In this document: positions 9,945-19,873 of the stretch, piece after piece
Layout: the number at the start of each line of letters is the position of its first letter
Numbering within the stretch: position 1 is the stretch's first letter
Translations under genes and position numbers: made by a program
Source of the DNA: Paucimonas lemoignei
GTDB taxonomy: Bacteria; Pseudomonadota; Gammaproteobacteria; Burkholderiales; Burkholderiaceae_D
Assembly (NCBI RefSeq): GCF_004342585.1
Contig: NZ_SLZQ01000002.1
Coordinates: 406,331 to 470,330, forward strand
Reading direction: 5' to 3'
DNA: 64,000 bases
The notes under the pieces: generated by a model
Databases searched by the model: none
Told to the model about the DNA's origin: nothing
What the model saw: the letters and a program-made list of their open reading frames with translations, nothing else

Positions 9945-11642
9945 GGCTGCCAAGACTTTGGGTAGCGGCCTGACATACTGCTGCAAGAAGGTCTTTGACC
10001 GGCTGTCCGGGAACAGGATGGTGATCTGATCGCCGGCCACGGCTTGCACTTTCCCTTCGCCGAATTTTGGAACGGTCACGCGGCTTCCAGGCACGAAGGC
10101 CGGGGCATTGCGCTTGCGAACCGGGCTGCGCAGATTCGGCCGCGACGAGCTCGATCTTGCCAATGGCGTCAGTTCCTTTTCGGGCGGGTGAAGGCAATTG
10201 TCGCAGCTGCCGCAGCGCTGCCACTGGACCTCATCGTCAAAGTATTCAAGCAAAACCTTCCATCGGCAAAATCCGGTTTGCGCGTAAAACACCATGCGTT
10301 CAAGCGCGTAGCGGTCATGCTCGCCCTTGCGCCGGTACTCCTTAACCAATTGCTCAAGAAGCAGGGCGTCGGCGCGGCTTTCCGTGCGCCGGAAAGCGTC
10401 TCTGCCGGTGGATTCGACCAGGCCGCCATCCTGCAGCAGTTTGAGCATGATTTGCAGCTTTGTCTTTGAGCTTTTGGTCAGGCATTCCCTCAGCTGCTCG
10501 AATTTGACGGGCGCATGATCATGGCTCGATTCCTCCATTGCCTTGAGGACGGCGCGCAAGTCTTGTTCGTCGGGGTAGTGATGGGCCAGAAAGAACTGCT
10601 GGATGCGCTTGTCCTGGTCATGGAAAATCAGGATGCATTTCGCCGGTTCGCCATCGCGCCCGGCGCGGCCAGCTTCCTGGTAATAAGCGCCCAGGCTGCC
10701 CGGCACCTGAAAATGAATCACGAAGCGGATGTCGGCTTTGTCGATACCCATGCCGAAAGCATTGGTCGCGATCATGATGCGTGTTTCGCCTTGCATGAAG
10801 CGTTCCTGGCTGTCGCTGCGCGCCCTCACTGGCATGCGGCCGTGGTAAAGCGCAACGTCGATGTCACGCTCCTTGAGCGCTTCATGCAATTCCTCCGCCG
10901 CGCGTACGGTCGCGGTATAGATGATGCCGCTGCCTTGCAGCTTGCCGAGCAGCGCGTGCAGCGCCTCGAGTTTTTCCGCTTCGCTGGCGGCGCGCACGAC
11001 TTCGTAATGCAGATTCGGACGGTAGATGCCGGTGTTGACGATGCGGGGCGAGCGGCACTTGAGCTGATGCGTAATGTCTTCGATCACTTCGGGAGTGGCA
11101 GTGGCCGTGAGCGCCAGCACCGGCGGACGGCCGAGGGTTTCGATGGCGTGCCCAAGCTGCAGATAGGCTGGCCTGAAATCATGCCCCCATTGCGAAATGC
11201 AGTGCGCTTCGTCGACGACGAACAGGCTGACCTGCGCACGCTTCAGGCTCGCCAGAAATTCGGGATCGGTCATGCGCTCGGGCGTGGCAAACACGATAGC
11301 CATGCGCTTGCGCGCGATATTGCGCAGGGCGCTTTGTTCTTCGTCTTCGCTCAGGGTGCTATTGATCTGCGCGGCATCGACGCCCGATTCTTCCAGCTTT
11401 TCCGTTTGATCCTTCATGAGTGAAATCAAGGGCGACACGACGACCGTGGTGCCCGGCAGATTCAAGGCGGGGAGCTGATAACACAATGACTTGCCGCTAC
11501 CGGTGGGCATGATGGCGAGAGTGTCGTGTCCTTGTAAAACGCTGTCGATGACTTCCCGTTGGCCGGGCCTCAATTCGGTAATGCCAAAGACTTCCTGCAG
11601 TTGTTCAGTCAGGCTTTCTTGCAGAACAGGAGATGTGGTCAT
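9933..11642 (-). CDS. recQ: RecQ-family ATP-dependent DNA helicase with a Tudor-like C-terminal segment
   Basis: RecQ helicases unwind 3'-tailed DNA in recombination and fork repair. The 569-residue protein has FGITELRPGQREVIDSVLQG (motif 0), Walker A MPTGSGKSLCYQLPAL, the DEAHCISQWGHDFRPAY box and LTATATPEV. It also has ATNAFGMGIDK, HFQVPGSLGAYYQEAGRAGRD, and a Cys cluster (CRWKVLLEYF, CGSCDNC) for zinc. The usual winged-helix and HRDC parts are not evident. After residue 500 it reads VTVPKFGEGKVQAVAGDQIT and then ILFPDSRSKTF, which resembles the Tudor-like tail of UvrD/PcrA helicases. That match is by eye. The gene is convergent with gap, and a 14-bp repeat array overlaps its stop codon. 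Confidence 0.9.
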   Translation of the reverse strand: MTTSPVLQESLTEQLQEVFGITELRPGQREVIDSVLQGHDTLAIMPTGSGKSLCYQLPALNLPGTTVVVSPLISLMKDQTEKLEESGVDAAQINSTLSEDEEQSALRNIARKRMAIVFATPERMTDPEFLASLKRAQVSLFVVDEAHCISQWGHDFRPAYLQLGHAIETLGRPPVLALTATATPEVIEDITHQLKCRSPRIVNTGIYRPNLHYEVVRAASEAEKLEALHALLGKLQGSGIIYTATVRAAEELHEALKERDIDVALYHGRMPVRARSDSQERFMQGETRIMIATNAFGMGIDKADIRFVIHFQVPGSLGAYYQEAGRAGRDGEPAKCILIFHDQDKRIQQFFLAHHYPDEQDLRAVLKAMEESSHDHAPVKFEQLRECLTKSSKTKLQIMLKLLQDGGLVESTGRDAFRRTESRADALLLEQLVKEYRRKGEHDRYALERMVFYAQTGFCRWKVLLEYFDDEVQWQRCGSCDNCLHPPEKELTPLARSSSSRPNLRSPVRKRNAPAFVPGSRVTVPKFGEGKVQAVAGDQITILFPDSRSKTFLQQYVRPLPKVLAASMY

Positions 11643-11830
11643 AGGTGATGGGGTTGTGTAATTGGCAAAGCGCGCTACTGGTTGGATGCATTGTTCGGAC
11701 TAAAGTTTTGCATTTAGTGTCACGCTGCCGTCATGGCCTTGCTCGAATACATTGTTCATACGCTTAGCTCGCATGTTCTGCTAAAGTACGCTGATTACCT
11801 GCTCCGAAATCTGCATTTCCCTCCCTCCTT

Positions 11831-12610
11831 ATGTACGGCTTATTAGCTCTTAAACTCACGCTTGTTCCTTCCCTGATCGCCGCAGTAACGTTCGCAGGCC
11901 GCCGCTGGGGCGCCAGTGTAGCCGGATGCTTGGCTGCCTTTCCCGTGGTTGCAGGGCCGATTCTCTTTTTCGTCGCGATCGAGCAAGGCCAGTCCTTTGC
12001 CGCCCATGCTGCAACCGCGGCGATCCTGGCTGTGGCCGGCAATATCGGTTTCGGCATTGCCTACAGCTGGGTGTCGCGGACACGATCCTGGTTCCTGAGC
12101 CTGAGCGCCGGCTGGGCTGCGTATTTAGGTGTCATTGTTCCCTCCATCCTCTTGGAGGTGTCGTCCTTGCAGGCGGCTGTTTTGACGATGGTATTTCTAT
12201 CGCTAGCGTCCAGGCTGTATCCGCAGGCTTTGCCGAATGTGCCTTCTTCAGGCAAGCCGAGATCGGATGTGGCGTATCGAATGCTTGCCGGCCTGGTTCT
12301 TGTGCTTGCCGTTACGGTGTTTTCGGGCAGTCTAGGACCGCGCCTCGCGGGCTTGCTTGCCGTGTTTCCCGTGATGGGCAGCGTGCTGGCGGTGTTCTCG
12401 CACCGGAATGTCAGTCAACCATTCGCCGTTGGGCTGCTGAAAGGCATGGTGCAGGGCTTTTTTGCATTCACGATGTTTTGCTGGGTGCTGGCGACGCTGC
12501 TGGAAAGCCAATCGATTGCTGTCAGCTTCATGATGGCGCTGGCAGCAGCGGTCGTGGTGCAGGCGGTGTTAATGCGCCGGCAGCCACGGCCGAATTCCAA
12601 GGGTGGCTGA
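11831..12610 (+). CDS. Integral membrane protein of unknown function, internally duplicated
   Basis: The 259-residue protein is almost wholly hydrophobic, with about eight predicted membrane helices and no enzyme motif I recognise. Two segments match each other: residues 26-44 (WGASVAGCLAAFPVVAGPI) and 168-186 (LGPRLAGLLAVFPVMGSVL) share 8 of 19 positions, including AG-LA-FPV. This suggests two homologous halves about 140 residues apart, as in many small transporters. The ATG at 11831 lacks a clear ribosome-binding site. The gene is divergent from recQ and convergent with glnE, so context says nothing about its job. A transport role is only an inference from the duplication. Confidence 0.75.
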   Translation: MYGLLALKLTLVPSLIAAVTFAGRRWGASVAGCLAAFPVVAGPILFFVAIEQGQSFAAHAATAAILAVAGNIGFGIAYSWVSRTRSWFLSLSAGWAAYLGVIVPSILLEVSSLQAAVLTMVFLSLASRLYPQALPNVPSSGKPRSDVAYRMLAGLVLVLAVTVFSGSLGPRLAGLLAVFPVMGSVLAVFSHRNVSQPFAVGLLKGMVQGFFAFTMFCWVLATLLESQSIAVSFMMALAAAVVVQAVLMRRQPRPNSKGG

Positions 12611-12716
12611 TGATCGCGGCAGGCATGTCGCCAGGTGCGTATCGGTATGCGCAAACGGTGCGGGGCCGAGTCGGAGGCCGGCAATGGACTCAATGCCAAC
12701 CTCGAGGCAAGCTCAG

Positions 12717-15437
12717 CTAGGCGAAGATTTCCGCCCAGAGCTGAGTGACCGCCGTTACGTCCTTTTCCACGCGCTGCGGCGCAACACGCGCCTTGTCGGC
12801 GCCCTGCAGGCGGACCTGGTGCTGCAGTTTTCTGAACTTGCGGTAGGCATCGGCGGTTTTTTCCGCCAATTCGCTATTGATCAGCCCCAGTTTGCCGCAT
12901 AGCTTGAGCAAAGCGATATTGCCGATGTCCGGCACCAGTTCGGCATATTGGGCTGCATGGCGCAGGATCAGGTACTGCACCATGAACTCGATATCGATCA
13001 TGCCGCCTTCGTCATGTTTCAGGTCGAACAGCGTGCTCGCATTCGGGTGCGCTTCGCGGAGCCGTTTTCGCATGGCCAGCACTTCGTGTTTCAGGCTGGC
13101 TTCCTCGCGCGGCTTGCGCAGCACGGCTTCGCGGATCGATTCAAACCTGGCGCCTATGTCGGCATCGCCGGCACAGAAGCGTGCGCGCGTCAGGGCCTGG
13201 TGCTCCCATAACCAGGCCGATTCCATCTGATATTTTTCGAAGGAGGTGACGCTGGTTACCAGCAGGCCGCTGGCGCCATCCGGACGCAAGGCGATATCCA
13301 CATCGAACAGGATGCCGGCGGCGGTATGGCTGGTCATCCAGGTAATGAAACGCTGCGCCAGCTTGGAATAATATGCCGGCGCTTCCTGGTCGTCGTCGTC
13401 ATACAGGAAGATGACATCGAGGTCCGAAGCATAGCCGAGTTCCTTGCCGCCCAGCTTGCCATAGGCGATGACCGCGAATTTGGGTACTTCGCGATGGCGT
13501 TTCGGTATCGTTTGCCAGGCTGCCTTGACGGTAGCGCCGACGAGGATATCCGCCAGACACGACAAGTGGTCGGCAAGACGTTCCACGCTCAAGTCTCCTT
13601 CGAGGTCTTGCGCGAGCAGACGCATCAATTGCGCATGATGCATTTCACGCAGGGTATCCATCTGCCGTTCGGTATCGCCTTCGGTGGCATCCATCTGTCG
13701 CTGCAGCTCCGCAGAAAAAGCCGACCAGTCGGGCGCTGCCCTGAGCGTGCGGTCATCGAGCAATTCATCGAGCAGGATAGGATGACGCGTCAGGTATTGC
13801 GCCGCCCAGCCGCTGGAGTGCATCATGCGCACGACGCGCCGCAGGGCATGCGGATATTCCGTCAGCAAGGCAAGGTAAGCGGCGCGCCTGGCGATCGTCT
13901 CGAAGAAATCCAGCAAGCGGTTGAGCGTGTCGTTCTGCGCATCGGGACAGGAGGCGACCAGCGGCAGCGCGCTGTTGATGAGTGCGATGACGCGATTGCG
14001 GCTGGCCTCGGGCAAGGATTGCAGGCGACTTGATTGCAGCGTCGTCAGCAGGCGCTGTGCGGCCTCGCGTGGATTGGTATAGCCCAATCCCTCGAGCGAG
14101 GTCTGCAGCGAATCCAGGTCATCGTTCGGCGCCAGCGTTACCTGGCTTGCCGCCTGGTTGTCTTCCTTGTCGCCTTCCTGGCCGCTCTTTTCCGCGAAGA
14201 TGGCATCGAAGCTCGCGGCGACAAACTTGCGGCGCGTTTCGAGCGCGTCCAAAAGGGCTGCCGTATCGGCATAGCCCATCATGTTGGCGACCACCAGGCG
14301 GTCCTCGTCGCTGACCGGCAGCGTATGGGTCTGGGCATCTTCCAGGTACTGCAGGCGGTGTTCCAGGTTGCGCAGGAAGGTATAGGCTTCCAGCAGCTGA
14401 TCCACTTCATCCGGATCGAGCAATTGTTTCGCAGCCAGCGTGCGCAGGGTGGTGCGGGTAGAGCGGTCGCGCAACTCGGTGTCGCGACCGCCGCGGATCA
14501 GCTGGAAAACCTGCGACAGGAATTCGATTTCGCGGATGCCGCCGCGCCCCAGCTTGACGTTGTGACTGCGTTCCGGATGGCGGGTCTCCTGGCGCACGAC
14601 TTCGGCGCGGATCTGCGCATGCATGCCGCGCATGGCTTCGATGGCGCCGAAATCCAGATAGCGCCGGTAGACGAACGGCTTAATGATCGCTTCCAGCGCC
14701 GCGATTTCATCCGGGTCGCCGGTCAGCGCGCGTGCCTTTACCCAGGCATACCGCTCCCATTCCCGGCCCTGCACCAGCAGATATTCCTCCACCATGCCGA
14801 AGCTGGCAACCAGCGGTCCGGAATTGCCGTTCGGCCGCAAGGCCATGTCGACCCGGAAGGTGAAGCCATCCTCGGTGATGTCGGCGATATCCTTGATCAG
14901 GCGCTTGCCCAGGCGTGTAAAGAATTCATGGTTGGACAGCGACTTCTGGTCAGGTTGAGTCGTTTGCGTTTCGCCATCTTCCGGATAGACAAAGATCAGG
15001 TCGATATCGGACGAGACATTCAGCTCGCCGCCACCCAGCTTGCCCATGCCCAGAACAATGAGGTCTTGCCGCTTGCCTGAATCCTGGCCGATCGGCGTGC
15101 CATGGCGTTCGATGAATTCCTCGGTAAGCGCGGTGACGTGGTGTTGCACGGCGAATTCCGCCAGGCTGGTCATGGTACTGACCACTTCAGCCAGATCGGC
15201 CTTGCCCGACAGGTCGCGCTCAATCAGGACGGCAATCGCCAAGTTGCGCAAACGCCGCATGGCACGCGGCAAAGGCATGCCTGCTGCTGTTTCATTTTGT
15301 AAAACTTTGGCAAAAACCGCCGGGCCAAGCGATAATCCGGCTACGCTTGCCAGTTGCTCTGGCCTGGCCGGATCGGCAGCCAGCCAGCGGGAATAAAACC
15401 GTGAGGCGACGGCACCAGTCAAGGAATGAGTTGTCAT
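12717..15437 (-). CDS. glnE: Bifunctional glutamine synthetase adenylyltransferase / adenylyl-removing enzyme
   Basis: GlnE attaches AMP to glutamine synthetase or removes it in response to PII and glutamine, and so sets nitrogen assimilation. The protein has the expected two nucleotidyltransferase domains. The N-terminal one shows LIVLGMGKLGGGELNVSSD followed by IDLIFVYPEDGE; the C-terminal one shows FAVIAYGKLGGKELGYASD followed by LDVIFLYDDD. The deadenylase SRLQSLPEASR and GRGGIREIEF segments are also present. I chose the ATG at 15437 (MTTHSLTGAV, 906 residues). The frame stays open to 15509, but the extra 24 residues look non-conserved. Length is close to the usual 930-950. It is divergent from yhdP. 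Confidence 0.95.
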   Translation of the reverse strand: MTTHSLTGAVASRFYSRWLAADPARPEQLASVAGLSLGPAVFAKVLQNETAAGMPLPRAMRRLRNLAIAVLIERDLSGKADLAEVVSTMTSLAEFAVQHHVTALTEEFIERHGTPIGQDSGKRQDLIVLGMGKLGGGELNVSSDIDLIFVYPEDGETQTTQPDQKSLSNHEFFTRLGKRLIKDIADITEDGFTFRVDMALRPNGNSGPLVASFGMVEEYLLVQGREWERYAWVKARALTGDPDEIAALEAIIKPFVYRRYLDFGAIEAMRGMHAQIRAEVVRQETRHPERSHNVKLGRGGIREIEFLSQVFQLIRGGRDTELRDRSTRTTLRTLAAKQLLDPDEVDQLLEAYTFLRNLEHRLQYLEDAQTHTLPVSDEDRLVVANMMGYADTAALLDALETRRKFVAASFDAIFAEKSGQEGDKEDNQAASQVTLAPNDDLDSLQTSLEGLGYTNPREAAQRLLTTLQSSRLQSLPEASRNRVIALINSALPLVASCPDAQNDTLNRLLDFFETIARRAAYLALLTEYPHALRRVVRMMHSSGWAAQYLTRHPILLDELLDDRTLRAAPDWSAFSAELQRQMDATEGDTERQMDTLREMHHAQLMRLLAQDLEGDLSVERLADHLSCLADILVGATVKAAWQTIPKRHREVPKFAVIAYGKLGGKELGYASDLDVIFLYDDDDQEAPAYYSKLAQRFITWMTSHTAAGILFDVDIALRPDGASGLLVTSVTSFEKYQMESAWLWEHQALTRARFCAGDADIGARFESIREAVLRKPREEASLKHEVLAMRKRLREAHPNASTLFDLKHDEGGMIDIEFMVQYLILRHAAQYAELVPDIGNIALLKLCGKLGLINSELAEKTADAYRKFRKLQHQVRLQGADKARVAPQRVEKDVTAVTQLWAEIFA

Positions 15438-15630
15438 AGGTAAATACAGTGATGAACGCCGAGCCAGGCTTGTAGCGTACAGGGCATCAATACAATTAAT
15501 TGCAGGCAATGCATTATTTTTATAATTTCATTGTACGCCGGGTTTGTTCCCCAGCGCTGCCTCTGTCGCCAATTGTGGCCATTACTAAAGATAAAGCCTT
15601 CTGCCGGACAGAGACAACCAATTTCGATTG

Positions 15631-18600
15631 ATGCCAAGAGATCAAATCATTTCCACTTTGCCCACACGTAGACGCCTGGAAACCATGTGGGCATCTGTGC
15701 GTCGCGCCTATCGGCTTGCCAATCGTGCGACTTATCATTTGCTCGGCGCGGCATTCAAGGCCCTGGTCGTTGTTTATTTTCTATTTGCCCTGCTTATCCT
15801 GGCGCTGCGGTACATCGTTCTGCCGAATGTCGATGCTTACAAGCCTGAAATCGAACAGGTGGTCAGCCGGACAATAGGCCGCCCCGTGGAGGCCGGCAGC
15901 TTGCAGGCGTCATGGCGCGGATTGCGGCCGCATCTCGTCCTTGGCAATGTCGTAATTCGCGATTCTGCCGGTCAGGCCGCGCTGGTATTGCCGAAAGTCT
16001 CCGCGACACTTTCCTGGTCATCCGTGATGGTGGCGGATTTGCGCCTGCGTCGCCTGGAAATCGAGCGTCCCGACATGGAAATCCGGCGGGACCGCAACGA
16101 TATCCTGCATATCGGCGGCATCGAGGTCGACCTGCGGCAGAACGAAACAGGCGAGTCGCGCGGTCTGGAATGGGTACTTCACCAGGAAGAAATTGCCATC
16201 CGCGGCGGTCGCCTGAGCTGGCTGGACGAAAAGCGCGGCGCTCCCGTGCTGAACCTGCAGGACATTGATTTTGTCCTGCGCAACCATTGGCGGCGTCATC
16301 GCTTTGCCTTGAAGGCAACCCCGCCAGCGAACTTTGCGGAGCCGCTGGATGTGCGCGCGGATTTCTACCACCCGCATTTCGCCAAGCGGACTTCCGACAT
16401 CAGCCGCTGGACCGGGCAATTGTATGCAGATTTACGCAATACCGATCTGTCGGCCTGGAAAGCCTATGTCGACTATCCGGTCGAACTGACGCAGGGGCGA
16501 GGTTCGGTCCGCGCCTGGCTGAAATTCGATCAGGCCCGGGTTGCCGATTTCAGCGCCGACCTGTCTCTCTTGGATGTCCACACCCGCTTGCGGCCGGACT
16601 TGCAAGCGCTGGACATGGTGCAGGTGAATGGCCGCATCTCGGTCAGGGAAGAAATCGATCCGCACCGGCAGGATGGCACGCCGACTTTCGGAAGCCATGG
16701 CCATGCCATTGCCCTGACCGATTTTTCTTTCACGACCAGGGAAGGCTTGGTATTTCCAAGCACGACCCTGACTGAACGATATACGCCGGCAGCCAAGGGT
16801 CAGCCGGAAAAATTCGAGGTGAGCGCACGCTTGCTGGATTTGCATACGCTGGCCAACTTTGCCGAACGCCTGCCTTTGCCGGCAGGCCAGCGCGAAATGC
16901 TCAGTGACTTCATGCCGCGCGGGCAGTTGCGCGATTTTTCCGTGCAATGGCAAGGCAGCTATCCGGCACTGACCGCTTACCGAGTCAAAGGTATCTTTTC
17001 CGGCCTGAGCATGAATGCCCAGCCGCCGCGCCCGGCGCGTCCGGGTATCGGCAATCAGCCGGCCCAGGCGGCACTGCCGGCGATTCCCGGTTTCGAAAAC
17101 CTGAGCGGCACGGTGGATGCCAGCGACAAGGGCGGCAATTTCCACGTGCTGTCGAAAGGGCTCAAGCTCGATTTGCCAGGATATTTCAGCGAGCCGGTCA
17201 TGCTGTTCGAGCAGTTCGACATGCAGGCCAACTGGACATTCCAGAAAGATCAGCAACTGCTGCTGGAAATCGAGCGCATGGATGTGGTGCAGGATGGCCT
17301 CGTGGCTTCGCTGTCTGGGCGTCACCTGATGCCCCTGCAGGCCCGCGGCGCCACGCCTTTTGGCCATATCGACCTGACCGGCAGAATCGCCGAACTCGAT
17401 TTGCGCAAGGTGGGACGCTATCTGCCGATGCAGACTCCGCAACATACGCGGGAATGGCTGGAAGGTGGTCTGCAAGGCGGCAAGGCACAAAATCTGGCGC
17501 TGAAAATAAAAGGCAATCTCGCCGATTTTCCTTTCCGTGCCGATCGCCCGGGCGCCAAGCCGACCGGCGAATTCACGCTGAGCGGACGTATCGCCGATGG
17601 CCGCATCAATTACACGCCGGGCGAGCTTGCCGCGGATGGCAAGTCGCCGTTCTGGCCGATACTGGATGACATTCAGGGCACGATTACCTTTAATCGCGCA
17701 CATCTGGAGATCAAGGCCGACAGCGCCAAAACCGGCGGCGCCGACCTGGCCAATGTGAAAGCGGTGATTCCGGATTTGCTGTCCGACCATCCCCAGCTGG
17801 ATATCGATGGCCAGGCCGACGCCAGCCTGCAGGACTTCATCCAGTACGTCAATGCCAGCCCGGTGGCCGAATGGATCGGCAACTTCACCGAGGAAAGCAA
17901 GGCATCCGGCAAGGCCAGGCTTGGATTAAAGCTGCAAATGCCGCTGAATCACGTCGAACAAACCAAAGTGCAGGGCACTCTGCAATTTCTCGGCAACGAT
18001 ATCGTGCTGTTCGATGGATTGCCGCAGATGTCGGATACGAGCGGCAAGCTGGAATTCAGCGAGCTTGGCGTCAATCTGCCCGGCGTGAAGACGACATTCC
18101 TTGGCGCGGCGTCGAGCATCACCGGCAGTACGCTAAAGGATGGCACCATCATCATCAAAGCCGCTGGCGGCTTGACTACCGATGGCTTGCGCAAAGCCTA
18201 CCCGGACCCGGCCTTGCAGCAGGTGGGGCAGCGCATCAGCGGCAACACGCGCTATACCGCGCAGGTGCGAGTCAGGAAAGGCGGGCAAACGGATGTGACG
18301 GTTGAATCCAGCCTGCAAGGGATCGGCCTGAATTTTCCCGCACCCTTGCAAAAGGAACCTCGCGATTCCCTGCCGTTCAAGCTGGATCTGATCGCGAAGA
18401 CAAGTCCGAATCCGCAAAGCAGCCGTGATGAAATCAGGGTCTCGGCCGGCAGTGCCATCGGCGCCTGGTATGAACGGGAAAGACGGCATGAGAAAAATGC
18501 GGCATGGCGGATTCTACGTGGCGGCATTGGCATCAATGTCCCGCCGCCACAGCCGGACAGCGGCGTGATTGCCAATGTTAACTTGCCTTCCTTGAATATC

Positions 18601-19869
18601 GATGCCTGGAACAAGCTGGTATCGGGAATTCTCGACGCCGGCAAGCCCGTCGCGACAGCGGCAAAATCCTCGGCCGCTACAGCACAAGCAGGCGGGTCTA
18701 ACCTGTCGTCGTATTTTGAACCGGAAGTGTTGGCTGCGCGGGCAAACGAGCTGATCATCGCCGGCAAGAAGCTCGATAACGTGGTGGTCGGTGCATCCCA
18801 TCTGCAGGGAGCGTGGCAAGCCAATATCGATTCGGAGCAGGCGTCCGGTTACGTGACCTGGGAAGAATCCCGCTCCGGACGTGGACTGGGCAAGGTGACG
18901 GCGCGTCTGGCATCGCTGATCGTGCCTGAAGCGGCCGCGTCCGATGTGTCGGACCTGCTGGAAGGAAAAAAGGAAGCCGCGCAAATTCCGGCGCTGGATA
19001 TTACCGCCGAAAATTTCGAACTGTTCGGCAAGCGCTTCGGCCATCTGGAGCTGCAGGCCCATAACATGAGGCCGGCCGGCGGCGTGCGCGAATGGCGGAT
19101 CAACAGGCTTGCCATCCTGAATGCGGATGGCGAATTTCAGGCCAAGGGAAACTGGATCACGCGGGAAGGCAGCAGCCAGTCGAGCCTGGATTACACACTG
19201 GAGATCATCGACGCGGGCAAGCTGCTCGACCGTTTCGGCTTCAATAATGTACTGCGAGGCGGCAAGGGAAAGATGGAAGGACAACTGAGCTGGAAGGGCT
19301 TGCCTTTTGATCTCGATATCCCGTCGCTCGATGGCCGCCTAAGCCTGAATATCGGCTCCGGACAATTCCTCAAGGCCGATCCCGCCGCCGCCAAGCTGCT
19401 GGGCGTGCTGAGCCTGCAATCTTTGCCTCGCCGCTTGACACTGGACTTCCGCGATGTGTTCTCGCAGGGCTTTGCTTTCGATGGCATCGTCGGCACGGCC
19501 GCGATTTCCCGCGGCGTAGCCAAGACCGACAATTTCAAGATGCGTAGCGTCAGCGCCACCGTGCTTATGGATGGCATGGCGGACATAGCCAGGGAAACCG
19601 CCAATCTGCATGTGGCCGTGATCCCCGAGATCAATGCAGGCGCCGCCTCGATCGTGTATGGTTTGGCTGTGAACCCTGTCATCGGGCTGGGCACTTTCCT
19701 GGCGCAGCTATTCCTGCGCGATCCGCTGATGAAGGCCTTTACCTTTGAATACCAGGTGGCAGGTCCATGGAAGGAGCCGGTGGTTACCAAGCTCAGCAGG
19801 AGAAGCGACCCTGCTTCAGGTACAGGGAATCCGGACAATGTCCCCGGCAACGTTGAATCTGTAAAATAA
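15631..19869 (+). CDS. yhdP: YhdP-family AsmA-like envelope protein
   Basis: YhdP is a very large inner-membrane-anchored periplasmic protein of the AsmA-like group, implicated in moving phospholipids to the outer membrane. This frame encodes about 1412 residues, somewhat longer than the E. coli protein. A single membrane helix near residues 40-65 (FKALVVVYFLFALLILALRY) follows a basic N-terminus, and the rest is a long beta-rich periplasmic region. The AsmA-like C-terminal part is seen in LDGRLSLNIGSGQFLKADP and LLGVLSLQSLPRRLTLDFRD. I used the ATG at 15631. A TTG directly before it and an ATG at 15685 are alternatives. The nitrilase gene follows 4 bp downstream and then tldD, a conserved order in Betaproteobacteria. 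Confidence 0.93.
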   Translation: MPRDQIISTLPTRRRLETMWASVRRAYRLANRATYHLLGAAFKALVVVYFLFALLILALRYIVLPNVDAYKPEIEQVVSRTIGRPVEAGSLQASWRGLRPHLVLGNVVIRDSAGQAALVLPKVSATLSWSSVMVADLRLRRLEIERPDMEIRRDRNDILHIGGIEVDLRQNETGESRGLEWVLHQEEIAIRGGRLSWLDEKRGAPVLNLQDIDFVLRNHWRRHRFALKATPPANFAEPLDVRADFYHPHFAKRTSDISRWTGQLYADLRNTDLSAWKAYVDYPVELTQGRGSVRAWLKFDQARVADFSADLSLLDVHTRLRPDLQALDMVQVNGRISVREEIDPHRQDGTPTFGSHGHAIALTDFSFTTREGLVFPSTTLTERYTPAAKGQPEKFEVSARLLDLHTLANFAERLPLPAGQREMLSDFMPRGQLRDFSVQWQGSYPALTAYRVKGIFSGLSMNAQPPRPARPGIGNQPAQAALPAIPGFENLSGTVDASDKGGNFHVLSKGLKLDLPGYFSEPVMLFEQFDMQANWTFQKDQQLLLEIERMDVVQDGLVASLSGRHLMPLQARGATPFGHIDLTGRIAELDLRKVGRYLPMQTPQHTREWLEGGLQGGKAQNLALKIKGNLADFPFRADRPGAKPTGEFTLSGRIADGRINYTPGELAADGKSPFWPILDDIQGTITFNRAHLEIKADSAKTGGADLANVKAVIPDLLSDHPQLDIDGQADASLQDFIQYVNASPVAEWIGNFTEESKASGKARLGLKLQMPLNHVEQTKVQGTLQFLGNDIVLFDGLPQMSDTSGKLEFSELGVNLPGVKTTFLGAASSITGSTLKDGTIIIKAAGGLTTDGLRKAYPDPALQQVGQRISGNTRYTAQVRVRKGGQTDVTVESSLQGIGLNFPAPLQKEPRDSLPFKLDLIAKTSPNPQSSRDEIRVSAGSAIGAWYERERRHEKNAAWRILRGGIGINVPPPQPDSGVIANVNLPSLNIDAWNKLVSGILDAGKPVATAAKSSAATAQAGGSNLSSYFEPEVLAARANELIIAGKKLDNVVVGASHLQGAWQANIDSEQASGYVTWEESRSGRGLGKVTARLASLIVPEAAASDVSDLLEGKKEAAQIPALDITAENFELFGKRFGHLELQAHNMRPAGGVREWRINRLAILNADGEFQAKGNWITREGSSQSSLDYTLEIIDAGKLLDRFGFNNVLRGGKGKMEGQLSWKGLPFDLDIPSLDGRLSLNIGSGQFLKADPAAAKLLGVLSLQSLPRRLTLDFRDVFSQGFAFDGIVGTAAISRGVAKTDNFKMRSVSATVLMDGMADIARETANLHVAVIPEINAGAASIVYGLAVNPVIGLGTFLAQLFLRDPLMKAFTFEYQVAGPWKEPVVTKLSRRSDPASGTGNPDNVPGNVESVK

Positions 19870-19873
19870 TGCC

